DNA of 64,000 nt from Sclerotinia nivalis (lineage: Eukaryota > Ascomycota > Leotiomycetes > Helotiales > Sclerotiniaceae), in NCBI GenBank assembly GCA_029531795.1, contig JAPEIS010000001.1:1798001-1862000 (forward strand), read 5' to 3'. The notes below the pieces were generated by a model that made no database searches, was not told the DNA's origin, and saw only the letters and a program-made list of their open reading frames with translations. Shown one piece after another: positions 12,201 through 22,807 of the stretch. The translations under genes and the position numbers were made by a program. Within the stretch, counting starts at the first letter, position 1, and each line of letters starts with the position of its first letter.

Positions 12201-12677
12201 CATTGCGACGGTCTCTGCGACGTTTACGGCGGTGTCCCTATAGTTTGCCATTAGGTGGGAAATTCTGGTGGACATGCCGTGAGGGAATAGTAAGTAGGAA
12301 TTTATATGCAAGTAAGAAATGCTCACCGTAATCTCTTCTTCATCGTCATCTTCTTCCTCTTCATCTTCTTCATCGTCATCATCATCATGGGCGCCTGCAG
12401 CAGTATCATCACCCTCGCCTTCATCATCTTCATCCTCATCAACATCGTCAGCAGCACCGCCCGAGTTGGTTTTCCTCCCACTCGCTAGGGCAGATTCATC
12501 CTCAGAACCATCTTCATCTCCTACTTGATGACGCGAAGCTTCATTTCGTCTTTGCGCACTAGTTGTATTGTGGTCTTCATCTTCGTTGTCAGATAGATCC
12601 GCAGGTTGGGGATTGAAATTATCGTCCTCTTCGTCGCTTTCGTCAAAGGAATTACTCAGTAAATTTGAAGTAGACAT
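9288..12677 (-). CDS. spt5: Transcription elongation factor Spt5, 1084 aa, three exons
   Basis: Exons are 12327-12677, 9972-12237 and 9288-9925 (introns 89 and 46 nt, in frame, 3255 nt). The first 137 residues are very acidic and end in the basic patch [19 protein letters not shown] typical of Spt5. The NGN domain lies at about 234-327 ([20 protein letters not shown] onward), followed by several KOW modules (for example [75 protein letters not shown]). The C-terminal region from about 800 is Gly/Arg-rich, then carries TPAW/TPAY repeats and a run of APTPGxYSAPTPxx repeats. Spt5 with Spt4 forms DSIF on RNA polymerase II; the C-terminal repeats are targets of CDK9/Bur1-type kinases. It is divergently oriented to the pseudogene at 13.4 kb. 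Confidence 0.96.
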
Positions 12678-13420
12678 TTTAATACAAAGGTTGAAAGAAG
12701 AAAATGTGCATTCGAAGGAGGAATGAATGGTATTTGTAGATTTTTTTTAAGAAGACAAATCTCAAGGCCAATGGATAAAGTACAATCCGGGCGAGGCAAG
12801 CTAACCTTTGTTTAAAATGGCCTCAGCCTTCCCGACATGTCGAGGGATCTAACCAATTTAGGTATAGACCAAGTTCACATCAAATTACCTAAGCCAATTG
12901 GACTTGTACCTACCTACTTATAGGGAAAGGAATTCTGATAGAAAAGTTTGTAAAGCTGATATCAAAATGCTAAATGAGCATTTGTTACCGCAGGCTGACC
13001 ATTGAAACAGAACTATAAAGATCTCCTACACTCAAGTTATTCCTAATCCTCATTCAAATCCATGCAGAGGATTTAACCCTACTTTTCCGTCTGGAGAGTT
13101 AAAAGCTGTACTGACAAATTGAACAGCTGGAGTAAGTTTTGTAGCTCTTCTTTATGTGGGTGAATGCATTCCTGTTACTTCCAGTTGATGAGAGGAATGA
13201 ACCTTGAGTCTTGAGTTATGAATTTATCTAGCTGTGATTCCGTTATACATTCCTGTTGCTCATTTTATTTAATGCACACTCACTTATCCTTTCTTGCCCT
13301 GGAAATTGATCTATACAGAAGACATAATTCTACTTGATATTCGAGGTTTGGCTAAAAAATAAGCACTCATCCACGAGAAGTTTCATAGGCTCGTGGTAAA
13401 CACCAGAACAACAAATCTCT
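12678..13420. other. Intergenic: Spt5 promoter side
   Basis: Upstream region of Spt5. Contains a TACCTACCTACTTA-like motif near 12907. The 3' portion may include unrecognisable N-terminal parts of the neighbouring oxidoreductase pseudogene. Confidence 0.35.
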
Positions 13421-14312
13421 CCTAATACTACCATTCATACTTGGCCTCGAGTTCCCGACACCGTAATTTCAGTACCGAAAGGCAGTCGATACTCGCCGAG
13501 TGATCATATTTATGACGGCGGTCAAGGATCCTATGTATCAATGATATCCGTTAAAGAATAATTAACACATCACATTCCAGAAGGATGGAATTTCAAGCTT
13601 CCGCAAGTCTCGGTGCTACGGCGCTTGTTAGCTATGATACAGTTGCAGTCAGAGAGGATTTGAGGAGGGGGGAGATAGTACTTATGCATGCGGCAGCTGG
13701 AGGGCTGGGATTGATGTCTGTACAAATAGCAAAAGCATTTGAAGCAAGAGTTATAGCGACTGCTCCTATAAAGGAAAAACTAGAAGTGGCACGCAAATTT
13801 GGTGCTTATGAATGTCTGGACAATTTTGGAGGCCAAGAATGGTGGAAGACCATCTTAGAGCAGACGGGTGGTAAAGGTGTTGATTTGGTTTTTGATTCTG
13901 TAGGACTAGTCGATTTGAGTCTGAAATGCTTAAGCCATGAAAGGCGTGTATACTGGCCGTTAGGTTCGCGGGCAGAGAAGGAAATCTAGAAAAGGTAGCT
14001 ATGAATAAAGTTCCTTTAAAGCAGGCGAAGATCATTGGCTACGTAAGTACCCATAACATAGATTGTTCGAGATGGAGCTAATAATTGCAGCGTTTTGGAG
14101 AGACAGATGGCCTGAATCCAGAAGCGACATTGCAAGTATGGAACGGGCTAAATGAGATGTTGAAGACAGGCCTCGTGAAGCCCATTGTATTTGGTCATAA
14201 GTATAATGGTTTGGAAAGTGTTGTAAAAGCATTGGAAGACCTGAGCGCTCGTAAAGTGTGGGGAAAGGAAGTAGTGATGGTTGAGGGCGTCGAAGAAGGT
14301 GCCAAGCTGTAA
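13421..14312 (+). pseudogene. Decayed zinc-free MDR quinone oxidoreductase
   Basis: Fragments in order match the medium-chain dehydrogenase/quinone-reductase family: PFILGLEF near 13430; ISVPKGSRYSPSDHIYDGGQ (ending about 13520); HIPEGWNF near 13575; then a long frame at 13585-13989 with LRRGEIVLMHAAAGGLGLM, the NAD(P)H-binding AAAGGLGLMxVQIAK motif, and TGGKGVDLVFDSVG. The frame is lost near 13970 and resumes one frame over as FAGREGNLEKVAMNKVPLKQ. A normal intron (14043-14090, GTAAGT...GCAG) then joins IIGY to RFGETDG and a C-terminal VWGKEVVMVEG up to the stop. At least three frame breaks plus in-frame stops (e.g. TAA after SVKE) and no start ATG make it non-functional. An intact relative would reduce quinones or enones with NADPH. 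Confidence 0.82.
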
Positions 14313-14609
14313 TTATTATAATATCAATCAATCGCGTTCGAATATCTCATCAGAGAGCGAACCACTGATTGATGAAAAAGTTCGAACCCCCTTGTTAGCG
14401 ATTCAATTTCGGACATGTGACTTTGCTCGTATTTGCGGATCTAAGTGACCAGTCACCTCACTCCTATCATACATGAACCCCACTGAGTATAATATCATAA
14501 ATACTCGGATATTGTAGATGCGATCTCCAGAAAACCAAACTCCTGGCTTTTGATATGCGATAACGTTACGCTCTTGTCTCAAAGCTGACTTGAAAGCCCA
14601 TCAAAATCA
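14313..14609. other. Short intergenic
   Basis: Tail-to-tail spacer between the oxidoreductase relic and the WD40 gene. Nothing is recognised in it. Confidence 0.4.
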
Positions 14610-16719
14610 TCACAGCTTCACGCCCCAAATACCCCTACCTCCACTTACCCCCAGCCAGTCGCCATTCCCATTATTGTTCAAATTGCTTCGAGGCGCCCAG
14701 CTAATGTTTCCCACTTCGTAATCACATTGCCAACTAGCAGAAGGTCCTCTGGAGTTATCCGGGGCGGGTGCACCGTTCATGCTAGGCCCCGCAGGAAGAC
14801 CAGTATTTTGACTGAGTAGATCCCAGATAAGAACTAAAGAATCATCAGCACCAGAAGCAAGGGTACCCCTCCTAGATGGAGACCATTCTATGCAATTTAT
14901 AGCTGCCGAATGACCTTGTAGCTCAAGTAATGCTTGTCCAGGCTGTCGAACATCCAAAATACGAATGATATTAGAATCTTGTGAGAAAGTAGCAAGAAGA
15001 TGAGTATCATGTGGTGATGCAGCTAGTCGTAGTAGAGGAGGTGCATAGGACATGGTTTGCTGGGCTAAAGTTGGACTTATTCTTCCACCACCAGGGCTCA
15101 AATCTATAAGTATAATATTAGTGAAATTCCCAAGATTAATTTTGAAATCCATACCTTTATCATCCTTTGATGTTGGCTCATAAATGATGGTACTATGTTC
15201 CAGACTTCGGAGGTCAAACATTCTTACACTACCATCGGCTCCACAACTAACAAAAACATCCACACTATTTGCACAAAATCTGACATCGAAGACTTCTTTG
15301 TCATGTGCAATCAATTGGGTTTTGGCTGTTAATGTGGGGATGTCCCATATAGTGCATGTAGTATCTATGCTTGAAGTAATAATTAAACTAGGTGAGACAG
15401 TGTTCCAATCCAAAGAGGTCAAAGGAGCAGTATGCTCTGGTGTCTTGGAGTTAGAAAGTAAGGCTAGTGGTGTAAGTTTACTGGGAGGTAGGTCTCGGCC
15501 AGTATTAGAAGAACGTCCTCCGATAGTATTGCTGGGAGATGCAACTGGAGTTTCAGATGGGAGGGACCACAATCTCAAATGGTCACCAGAAGTAGCCAAT
15601 AAATCTGTAGATTGTTTTTGAGATGATGGTGGTTCCCACAGGAGTCGAGTTACAGGATATGAATGTGTTGCTTCAGCGATCTTTGTAAATTCAAGACCAT
15701 ATTTTGGGGCGCCAGGCACATAGGATTCGGACTGAGTGGGTACGATTTGCGAATCGAGAATTTGAATCTGACAGGTAATATTAGCATTGGCAAACGCATA
15801 TATCTCCCAGCTACAATGAAATCGACGAACTTACGAAGTTATGACCGTCTTCTAAATAACTTCCTATGGCGACTTTCCCGGCATCGTTGTTTTGCGCTGG
15901 CCATTTACACCAATCGAACGCATATAAAGCCCATGGTGCGAGATAGTTGCTGTTGGTAGGCGTCGCGCTGGTACCATCATATGAATATGGATTGGCGCCA
16001 GGTAGGCCTTCGGCAAGTGTTGAATCTGCGCGTGGTCGAATGTCTGCAAGGCCGAGCGGGGTATTGGATACAGTTCTTTGTGAGTTCTGTGGTGTATACT
16101 TTTGTGTCGGAGAGGAGAATTGATTTTGCTCAGAACCTCCCGGCGTGGTCGCTTGAAATGTTGCGAAACCTTGGCTGTCAAATCCCGCCGCTGGGCTTGA
16201 TCGAGTATGATTATGCGAAAGACCTGTGGTTCGTGAGGGGGTTGAATACTGATCTTGCGATAATGTAGGTAATGAAGGTGCTGTATTTGTAGAAAACGGA
16301 CCTGGTCTACCTGGTTGTAAAGCACCAGGATATTGGGATATATCAGGAGTGGCTTGCTCTAGAGCTATACGTGGACCACTTGCACCGTAATCTCTTGGAG
16401 ATAAAGTACCTCGTTGCGCAGACATACTTGAATGCAGCTCGTCCGCGTGTCGAGTTCGCCTTGGTGTTTCGTGTTGTTGGGATTGATTCATTGAGGTATT
16501 GTTTAAATTGGTCGTCATAGAAGAATTTGGATGTGGTAAATCAAATGTTGTTGGTGGTGCTGATTGTCCTGTGCCAGAACTCAATGAAGGCATACCAAAA
16601 CTACCTAGATTTGCTGCAGCTTGTAATATACCTCCTGTGGTAGAAATTCCAGGTATCGCATTCTGTTGCGATGAAGAAGAACGAGAATTTGGGTGAATAT
16701 TAAAAGAATCAAAAGGCAT
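14610..16719 (-). CDS. WD40-repeat protein, DCAF7/TTG1-like, with long disordered N-terminus
   Basis: Exon 1 is 15835-16719 (295 codons); the intron 15768-15834 has GTAAGT/CAG; the rest runs from 15767 to 14610. An internal 51-nt stretch (15104-15154) begins GTATGG and ends TTATAG with a CACTAATA branch-like site, so it is probably a second intron; being 17 codons and stop-free it stays in frame either way (663 aa spliced, 680 retained). The first 260 residues are Ser/Thr/Gln/Pro-rich. WD repeats start at APWALYAFDWCKWP and continue through TRLLWEPP, LTSLDWN...CTIWDIP, EVFDVRFCANSVDVFVSCGA...VRMFDLR, LLATFSQDSN...ILDVRQP and INCIEWSPS...VLIWDL. The order matches DCAF7/HAN11/TTG1 scaffold proteins. 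It is divergent from the CoA-synthesis gene at 17183. Confidence 0.82.
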
Positions 16720-17182
16720 GGCGCAGGGGACCTTGATTCGATGTCAGCAATGAGTGGCTTGCTTTCCCACTGCTCGAAATGAGACTGAATGCGCAGACTG
16801 CCCAATGGGTGGGAATGAGAAGGTGGGATAGAAAAGGCCGGAAGTGTAATTGGTATAATGATCGTGGGGCTTTGATTTGATTAGACCGCTAAAGATTTAA
16901 GGTATTAATGGGTGAAAAAGAGCCTAAACATCCCGACAAGGCTGGTTTAAACTTAGCCTGTACTTGAGTACCGATCAACCTAACACATTTTATCTGCACT
17001 GTACTTGTCTACTGTCTGTATAATTATTTGGACACTCTTCCTATAAACTGTTCTTGTTCACTCTTTGCTTCCTATTTTTCATTCAAAGGGAAGGTTGACT
17101 TTATCATTAATTGATCATAGCAATTCAACTTCACCTGGATCGAGGTGATTTATTGTGCTGGCGATATACCTAGTTGTCGATC
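16720..17182. other. Shared divergent promoter region
   Basis: 463 bp between the WD40 gene (-) and the PPAT gene (+), so it must hold both promoters. It contains AT-rich runs and pyrimidine-rich tracts near 17035-17080; no specific site is asserted. Confidence 0.4.
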
Positions 17183-18400
17183 ATGTCACAATCCCTACTT
17201 CTACTCCCTCAACACCCCGCACCAGCTACAGCTGCAACACTCAGTGCCGCTTACCATTCATCAATATCTGCAGTTCTTTCAAGTCTCAAAACTTCATCAT
17301 CCAGTACGAAGCTTACAATCGCAGTTGCGTCGTCAAATTTCCATGATCGATTGAAAGCTCCAAGATCCCAAATTTACAATGAGGCAGAGAAGTTACTGGG
17401 TGGTGTTTACAGCTTGATCTGTTCTATTTGCGCCAAGGAAGAGGTCAATATTACATCCAAGTTACCTGGAGCTGTGGATTTCCGCATTGTTTTACTAGAT
17501 TACGATTCCACTCATTTTCTCAAGAAGAACTCTGGACGTGATATTAGTCTTGGGGGTTTGGCTGGTGGTCCTATCGTTGAACTCCCTTTATTTGCAAGTA
17601 CGCGACGTCATTGGGATAAAATATTCTCAGTGGAAGGCGAGGGAGGACAGAATTTGCTTGGAGACTTTTTACACTTCACAAATAGAATTAGTCCTCCTTT
17701 ACATGCAGAACTTCAAATGGTCGGTGGTGGAGTGAGCATGGTTCAATCTATTTCTCAGTCCATCCAACCAAATTCTTCCAGCTCTCATACTGTGGTAGCA
17801 GTAGGTGGTACGTTTGATCACCTTCATGCGGGGCACAAGCTTTTGCTTACAGCCACTACACTTTTACTACAACCAGCCGCCAGTTCTCAAGACCCTCCCC
17901 GGAGATTGATCATCGGTATTACAGGGGATGAGTTGTTGAAGAACAAAAAATATTCCGAATACTTGCAAAGTTGGGAAGAACGACAAAATGACGTCGTTGA
18001 GTTTCTTATCTCGATTCTGTCTTTCACACAAACTTTGGCCGGGGAAGCTATTCAAACAGTCCCTGTGGAAAGTTCGAATGGTCGGGCGATACATACGAAA
18101 CTCAATGCTTGCTCGATCACCATTGAGTGTGTTGAAATTCAAGATGCTTATGGGCCCACTATCACTGATGAAACGGTTACCGCACTCGTTGTATCCGGAG
18201 AAACTAGGTCAGGTGGACAAGCAGTGAACGATAAAAGAGCCGAAAAGGGTTGGAAGGCACTGGAAGTCTATGAAGTCGATGTGCTCGACGTGCAAGCTGG
18301 TCTTGAGACCACATCTAAATCGGACGACTTTGCTTCCAAGATTAGCAGTACTGCAATAAGGAAGCAGATGGCCGATCGCACACGAACCTCTTCACTCTAA
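17183..18400 (+). CDS. Phosphopantetheine adenylyltransferase, 405 aa
   Basis: Single exon. The frame is open a few codons upstream, but the first ATG is at 17183 (MSQSLLLLPQ). The enzyme transfers AMP from ATP to 4'-phosphopantetheine, making dephospho-CoA in CoA biosynthesis. The nucleotidyltransferase signature GGTFDHLHAGH is at residues 208-218 (HxGH at 215-218), followed by LIIGITGDELLKNKKYSEYL and the C-terminal ISSTAIR motif at 387-393, which binds ATP phosphates. The 200-residue N-terminal extension is characteristic of eukaryotic PPATs (Cab4 in yeast), which are not fused to the dephospho-CoA kinase in fungi. Length and motif order are normal. Confidence 0.92.
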   Translation: MSQSLLLLPQHPAPATAATLSAAYHSSISAVLSSLKTSSSSTKLTIAVASSNFHDRLKAPRSQIYNEAEKLLGGVYSLICSICAKEEVNITSKLPGAVDFRIVLLDYDSTHFLKKNSGRDISLGGLAGGPIVELPLFASTRRHWDKIFSVEGEGGQNLLGDFLHFTNRISPPLHAELQMVGGGVSMVQSISQSIQPNSSSSHTVVAVGGTFDHLHAGHKLLLTATTLLLQPAASSQDPPRRLIIGITGDELLKNKKYSEYLQSWEERQNDVVEFLISILSFTQTLAGEAIQTVPVESSNGRAIHTKLNACSITIECVEIQDAYGPTITDETVTALVVSGETRSGGQAVNDKRAEKGWKALEVYEVDVLDVQAGLETTSKSDDFASKISSTAIRKQMADRTRTSSL

Positions 18401-20191
18401 TCAAAACATTACCCCGCGAGATCTCGTTCTGCATAGATACCCAACCTTGGCCGGAGCCTATATGAAGGAGAAGTATGGATATATTACCGCTATTGTCAGG
18501 AATAAGGTTGTAGAGTGATGTCTTCCATGCAGAAACTCCGACCCAATATTGAGCCAACTGCGCCGTCACAATATGCACGTCATTTACAGAAATACAAAGT
18601 TTATGCACAGGAATCACCATCCGACAGGGTTTACCGTCTCATGTTTACCCGCATCACTTTGTCTGGAACGTAGCTTTCACTCTTGACTCAACATATCAAT
18701 GGCGTCTGGGTGTCGATGTCCGCCACTACTACCTTATGGCACCATTTTCACAATCCAACAACGCCCAGATTCCATGCTAATGATGAAATTTCCAAATACG
18801 AATTTGGATGAAACGTCCAACGGACACAATTTCCTAAAGGTGCGGAGAATTATAGAATGAACGTTGGTCCTTCAAACATCCCCTTCCTCGTGTGGTGCAA
18901 TTGAGTTAAGTTATGCGGGGACTTTGAATTAAGCGCCCGTTATCCAATAACGTTTCTTGCGCAAATGCATAGGTTCAATTGGATTCAAGCCCTTTTCCAA
19001 TAATTGTGGAAGGATTCACCCACACTAAAAAGCGCAAATTGGCGTCTTTACTCGACCAGGTTTATTTTATTCAATATGAACTAATATTCGACAAAAATGG
19101 TGGAGAGTTGCATTCAGTTCCATTCTTATTTATTATTATAATTTAACAAGCCGTTCGTTCTCGCTCTTTGCTCTTTTATCCATGTTTCGCCTTGAGACTA
19201 GGTCATGGGCATAAGCAGAAAAGAATAACCATCTTTTTTAACCCTTTAACCATCGGGTGAAACTTTGCTTTCTTCTTATAGGTCCCTTAATTTTAATGTT
19301 AACTTTTGAATTTCATCACATCGTATTTATCGAGATTCAATACCTATTCTAATAGTATCTTAATGGTACTTTGAAAGATTGAGATTCTAGATAAGTTTAT
19401 CTTGATCTAGTTTGTCTAATCCGTATCGAGTAGACATTTCAGACCTACCAGTGCTTGGGCCTAGGAGCATTATCCATCTAGCCATTGTTTTCCGTTCTCT
19501 GACCCGTAATTCGTTCGCCAGACACAACCATGGTCAAAAAGACGATCCCATCACTCCACTAAGCTACGATTCGCTGTCATTTCATGCAGCCATGAATGGG
19601 TACATCCTTGTAGTGAATCTGTATCTTTTTCTGTGTCAAATTATATCATATTGGACGGTTTGAACCTTTCCAATATTCCTCCTTTCGTCCCTGATTGGTA
19701 TTTATCCAAGATCACATGATCGTATTTGCACCGACCGATCGGTAACCCACAACCCGCTGCAGGAAAGCCATAAAATCATTCTGACCAACCAAATTCAAAA
19801 CAAGCAATATATCTGCATGAGAATAAAATTCTATTAAATATCGGAGAAGGATCCATCCACACACATTTTGTCTGTCTCTCAAGTGATCCCTTTAAGACGC
19901 ATCGACACGTCAGAATTTCATAAAACCTGGCTGCTCGACCCTTGAAAAATCCATATCCCATACATAGAGTGCCGGCACTCAATTTCGCTCCTTATGATGT
20001 AACTATTCGATATTCGTTCATTATTTCACTTTATATCCTTGTCCATTCTCTGAATAACCTCAAGAATATCCTGTTCTTATACATCCGCTATGTGAGGTAA
20101 CACTGCACTTAAAATGCTCAACTTTTCTGACCTGTCATCATAGAGAAAAGTGCTATACTTCCAGTCGTATACAATCATTGTCTTTCTCGAG
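18401..20191. other. Intergenic, 1.8 kb
   Basis: Both flanking genes are on the + strand, so this holds the 3' end of PPAT and the promoter of the F-box gene. Small open frames are present (19412-19663, 19776-19982) but none has a motif or plausible start context. Confidence 0.4.
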
Positions 20192-22315
20192 ATGGAAGAT
20201 TTGAAATCCATCGAGAAACTTCCAGATGAGATTCTCTACCGAATCCTTTTGCAATTACTTTACCAAGATTTTGATTTAAGGCCACCATCTTGGAATCCAT
20301 GGACTCAATCGCCGCATGTGCTCAATTTTTGCTTGACGCAGAGGAGGTTCTACAGAGCATATTCTCTATGTAAATCGCAAACACCCGAGTCCAAACTTAC
20401 ACCTATATTCAAACTTTCGAATGAGATACTAGAGAATATACTTGAATATCTCGTTCATAATTCTGGAAAATTGATTCCTATTGACCATAGAGCCTCTTTA
20501 AGTGTAGAGAGTTTTCAGTCTATGCCACCACAATCCTTAGAGGACACAAATATTACCACAACTCTTGTATGGGATTTCCTATTCGTTATCAAACATCAAT
20601 CAATTTCTGATGAAAACTTTATTAGAGCCGTACATGTAAAAAGTTCTACAGTCTATTGCTGGGAAGACAGTTTGCCCGTGTCTCCATTCGATGCTCCGAT
20701 GCTGGTTTTAACCGGTTACAGTTCTTGTTGGAAGAGCGACCTCACTTAACGAAACACGTCAAGAAATTCTCGTACATGATTCCTGTTTTTTATCACCGAG
20801 GTATTTTCTGATTTTTTTTTTTTACCTACAATGTGCATTTCAACTAATCCATTCAAAGGTCTAAGTCAACTTCAGATCCTATTTGACGAGACTCACGCGG
20901 CGACACTTAATCTGGAGAGACAAGTAACCCTAAAACAAACCACTAGCAATACTCGTCAAGTCGATAGATCTCGACCATCGCTCAAACAGCTTCGAATAAA
21001 GCTTGATCGTAGTCGTAAGGATGAGATCACCATTTTTCGAGTATTATCACGAGCCCGGGAGCAGGCCACTATCATCAATAATAAAATCGATGTACAGAGC
21101 TTACTCCACGCTTTTCAATTGTTTGACCATCTTCAACAGATACGTCTCATGAGGGTTCAAGATAAAGTAGATATAGACTGGGCATCCTTCCTCAGAGAAA
21201 GACGCTGGATCGCCTTTTCTCAAAACAACAACAACAACAATAACAATATAAGCGACCCTATTCTCTCCCTAGATCTCGACCCCTTAGAATGGACAGTTGC
21301 CTGTGAGCATTCTGCTCGAGCACTCGGCTACGCTTTCCTCGAGTCCAAATCCCCTGCAACACGTTTCTCGAGCCGTTTCGTCAATCCACGTATTCCCTTA
21401 CTCCTAAACCCACATTCCCACCACACAATTTCTACACTAGCAAACCGTCTCACATGTCTGGAAATACAAATCCAAGAACCTTCCGATGATAAAATGCATC
21501 AACTTTCTAGCCTCTTCAATACTTTCTTTACTTCTGCTCATCAAATCCAGGGTTTACATGTAGGGTTTCCTTCTAATAGACCTCTAACTCATGTACCGCT
21601 CGAAGCGGTCTTTCATCATGTTACGTGGAATAATTTAAGATATGTAGGGTTCGGGGCGTGGCATTTGGAAAGCGAGGAGATTATTAGGTTGTTGAGACGT
21701 CATAAATATACGTTGAGGAGTGTGAGACTTAGGAGTGTGAAATTGAAAGAGGGAAGTTCGTGGATAGAGGTTGTGAGGATGTTGAGAAGGGAATTGAGGG
21801 AGTTGAAATGGGTTAGTTTAAGGGGGATTGGGTATGTAAATGGGGGTGGAAACGGGAATGGGAATGGGAATGGGGGCGTAGGAATGGGAGTCGGAATCGG
21901 AGGAGCAAATCAAATAGGAAACCCCAACGTAGGCAATACCGTGGACATGGACGACGACAGCGACGAAAGCGCCGAAGAATTAGATTTCGAAGATACAGCC
22001 ATTGGAGATCGCACCCTAAGTCACCACAGTAGTTCCGTCCATTTACCTTCTTCTTCTTCTTCTTCTTCTTCTCCTTCGCATAAAGGTAACACGATAGACA
22101 CGAGGGAATCAGACAGAACAAGAACAAGAAGCATAGAAAGCAGAGCGGCAGCTGGAGCAGTATCGTGCGAATGTGGGAATGGATTCGCAATGCCGGATTT
22201 GGGCCACGAAGGCAGTGAAGGCGTGGTGTTGAAGCATCATTGGAAGTTTTGGGAGTTGTGGGCTGTGAAGAGATGTGCCGTGCATGATTCATCATGTGCG
22301 GTGTATGATGCGTGA
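20192..22315 (+). CDS. F-box-type protein, 668 aa, three exons
   Basis: Exons are 20192-20566, 20626-20800 and 20859-22315 (introns 59 and 58 nt, total 2007 nt, in frame). The start ATG at 20192 gives EDLKSIEKLPDEILYRILLQ, an F-box-like opening; a second LSNEILENILEYL element follows at about residue 85. Exon 2 encodes SRTCKKFYSLLLGRQFARVS and FLLEERPHLTKHVKKFSYM, the phrasing usual for fungal F-box proteins after the F-box. Exon 3 contains leucine-rich-like material (LRLRRHKYTLRSVRLRSVKL region), then low complexity: a Gly/Asn/Val run near residue 510 and a Ser run (TTC repeat at about 22050-22072). It is presumably an SCF substrate receptor; target unknown. Without splicing the gene reads as two unrelated ORFs. 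Confidence 0.72.
22048..22074 (+). repeat. (TTC)n microsatellite coding poly-Ser
   Basis: A run of TTC/TCT triplets within the last exon of the F-box gene encodes a poly-serine tract. It is likely length-variable. Confidence 0.7.
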
Positions 22316-22807
22316 TGGAAGTTTGGGTTTGGAGAGATATTTTGTTTGGAGGGGCTTGCTTTGGGGGTATGATAATGTATGGGGTTGGGTTTGTGGGTAT
22401 GGTTAGTAGGTATGCTTTCGTTTGGTTTGGAATTGGTGGGATGGATGGGTGGATGGATTGGTGGACTTTTGTGTTTTGTGTTTTGGGTGGTGTGAGATCA
22501 TTGTGATAGGGTTAGGGTATTTGGCCAAGGGTGTGGGAGGAGGAGGGGGGACGGGGGCTTTCGATTCGAGATTGGCTTTTATATAGCATTATATTATATC
22601 ATATCCTCCCATCTCATCTCATCTCTTCTCGCACGCAGGAACATCTATAAATTCGTAGAATGCAATGTGTAAGAATGGTATATGTATATGCATACTTCAT
22701 TGCTTCATCTAAAACCCAACCAAGTAACACAATCGAATAAACCATAGTACAGCCTGTCCGTTGGTATCAATACTCCTTCCTCCCAATGATCCCACATAAT
22801 AAACCCA
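22316..22807. other. Tail-to-tail spacer
   Basis: 3' flank of the F-box gene (G/T-rich, about 22320-22560) and of the coiled-coil gene on the other strand. Nothing coding is supported. Confidence 0.4.

Noticed and set aside
12319..12528. Serine-rich ORF on the + strand
   Set aside because: It is the antisense of the Asp/Glu tract (GAT/GAA triplets) of Spt5 exon 1.
20831..20860. ATG at 20831 as start of a separate 494-aa gene
   Set aside because: It lies inside a 58-nt intron; splicing 20800 to 20859 joins the frame to the upstream F-box exons.
21813..22295. 160-codon minus-strand ORF with a poly-Lys run
   Set aside because: Antisense of the low-complexity third exon of the F-box gene.
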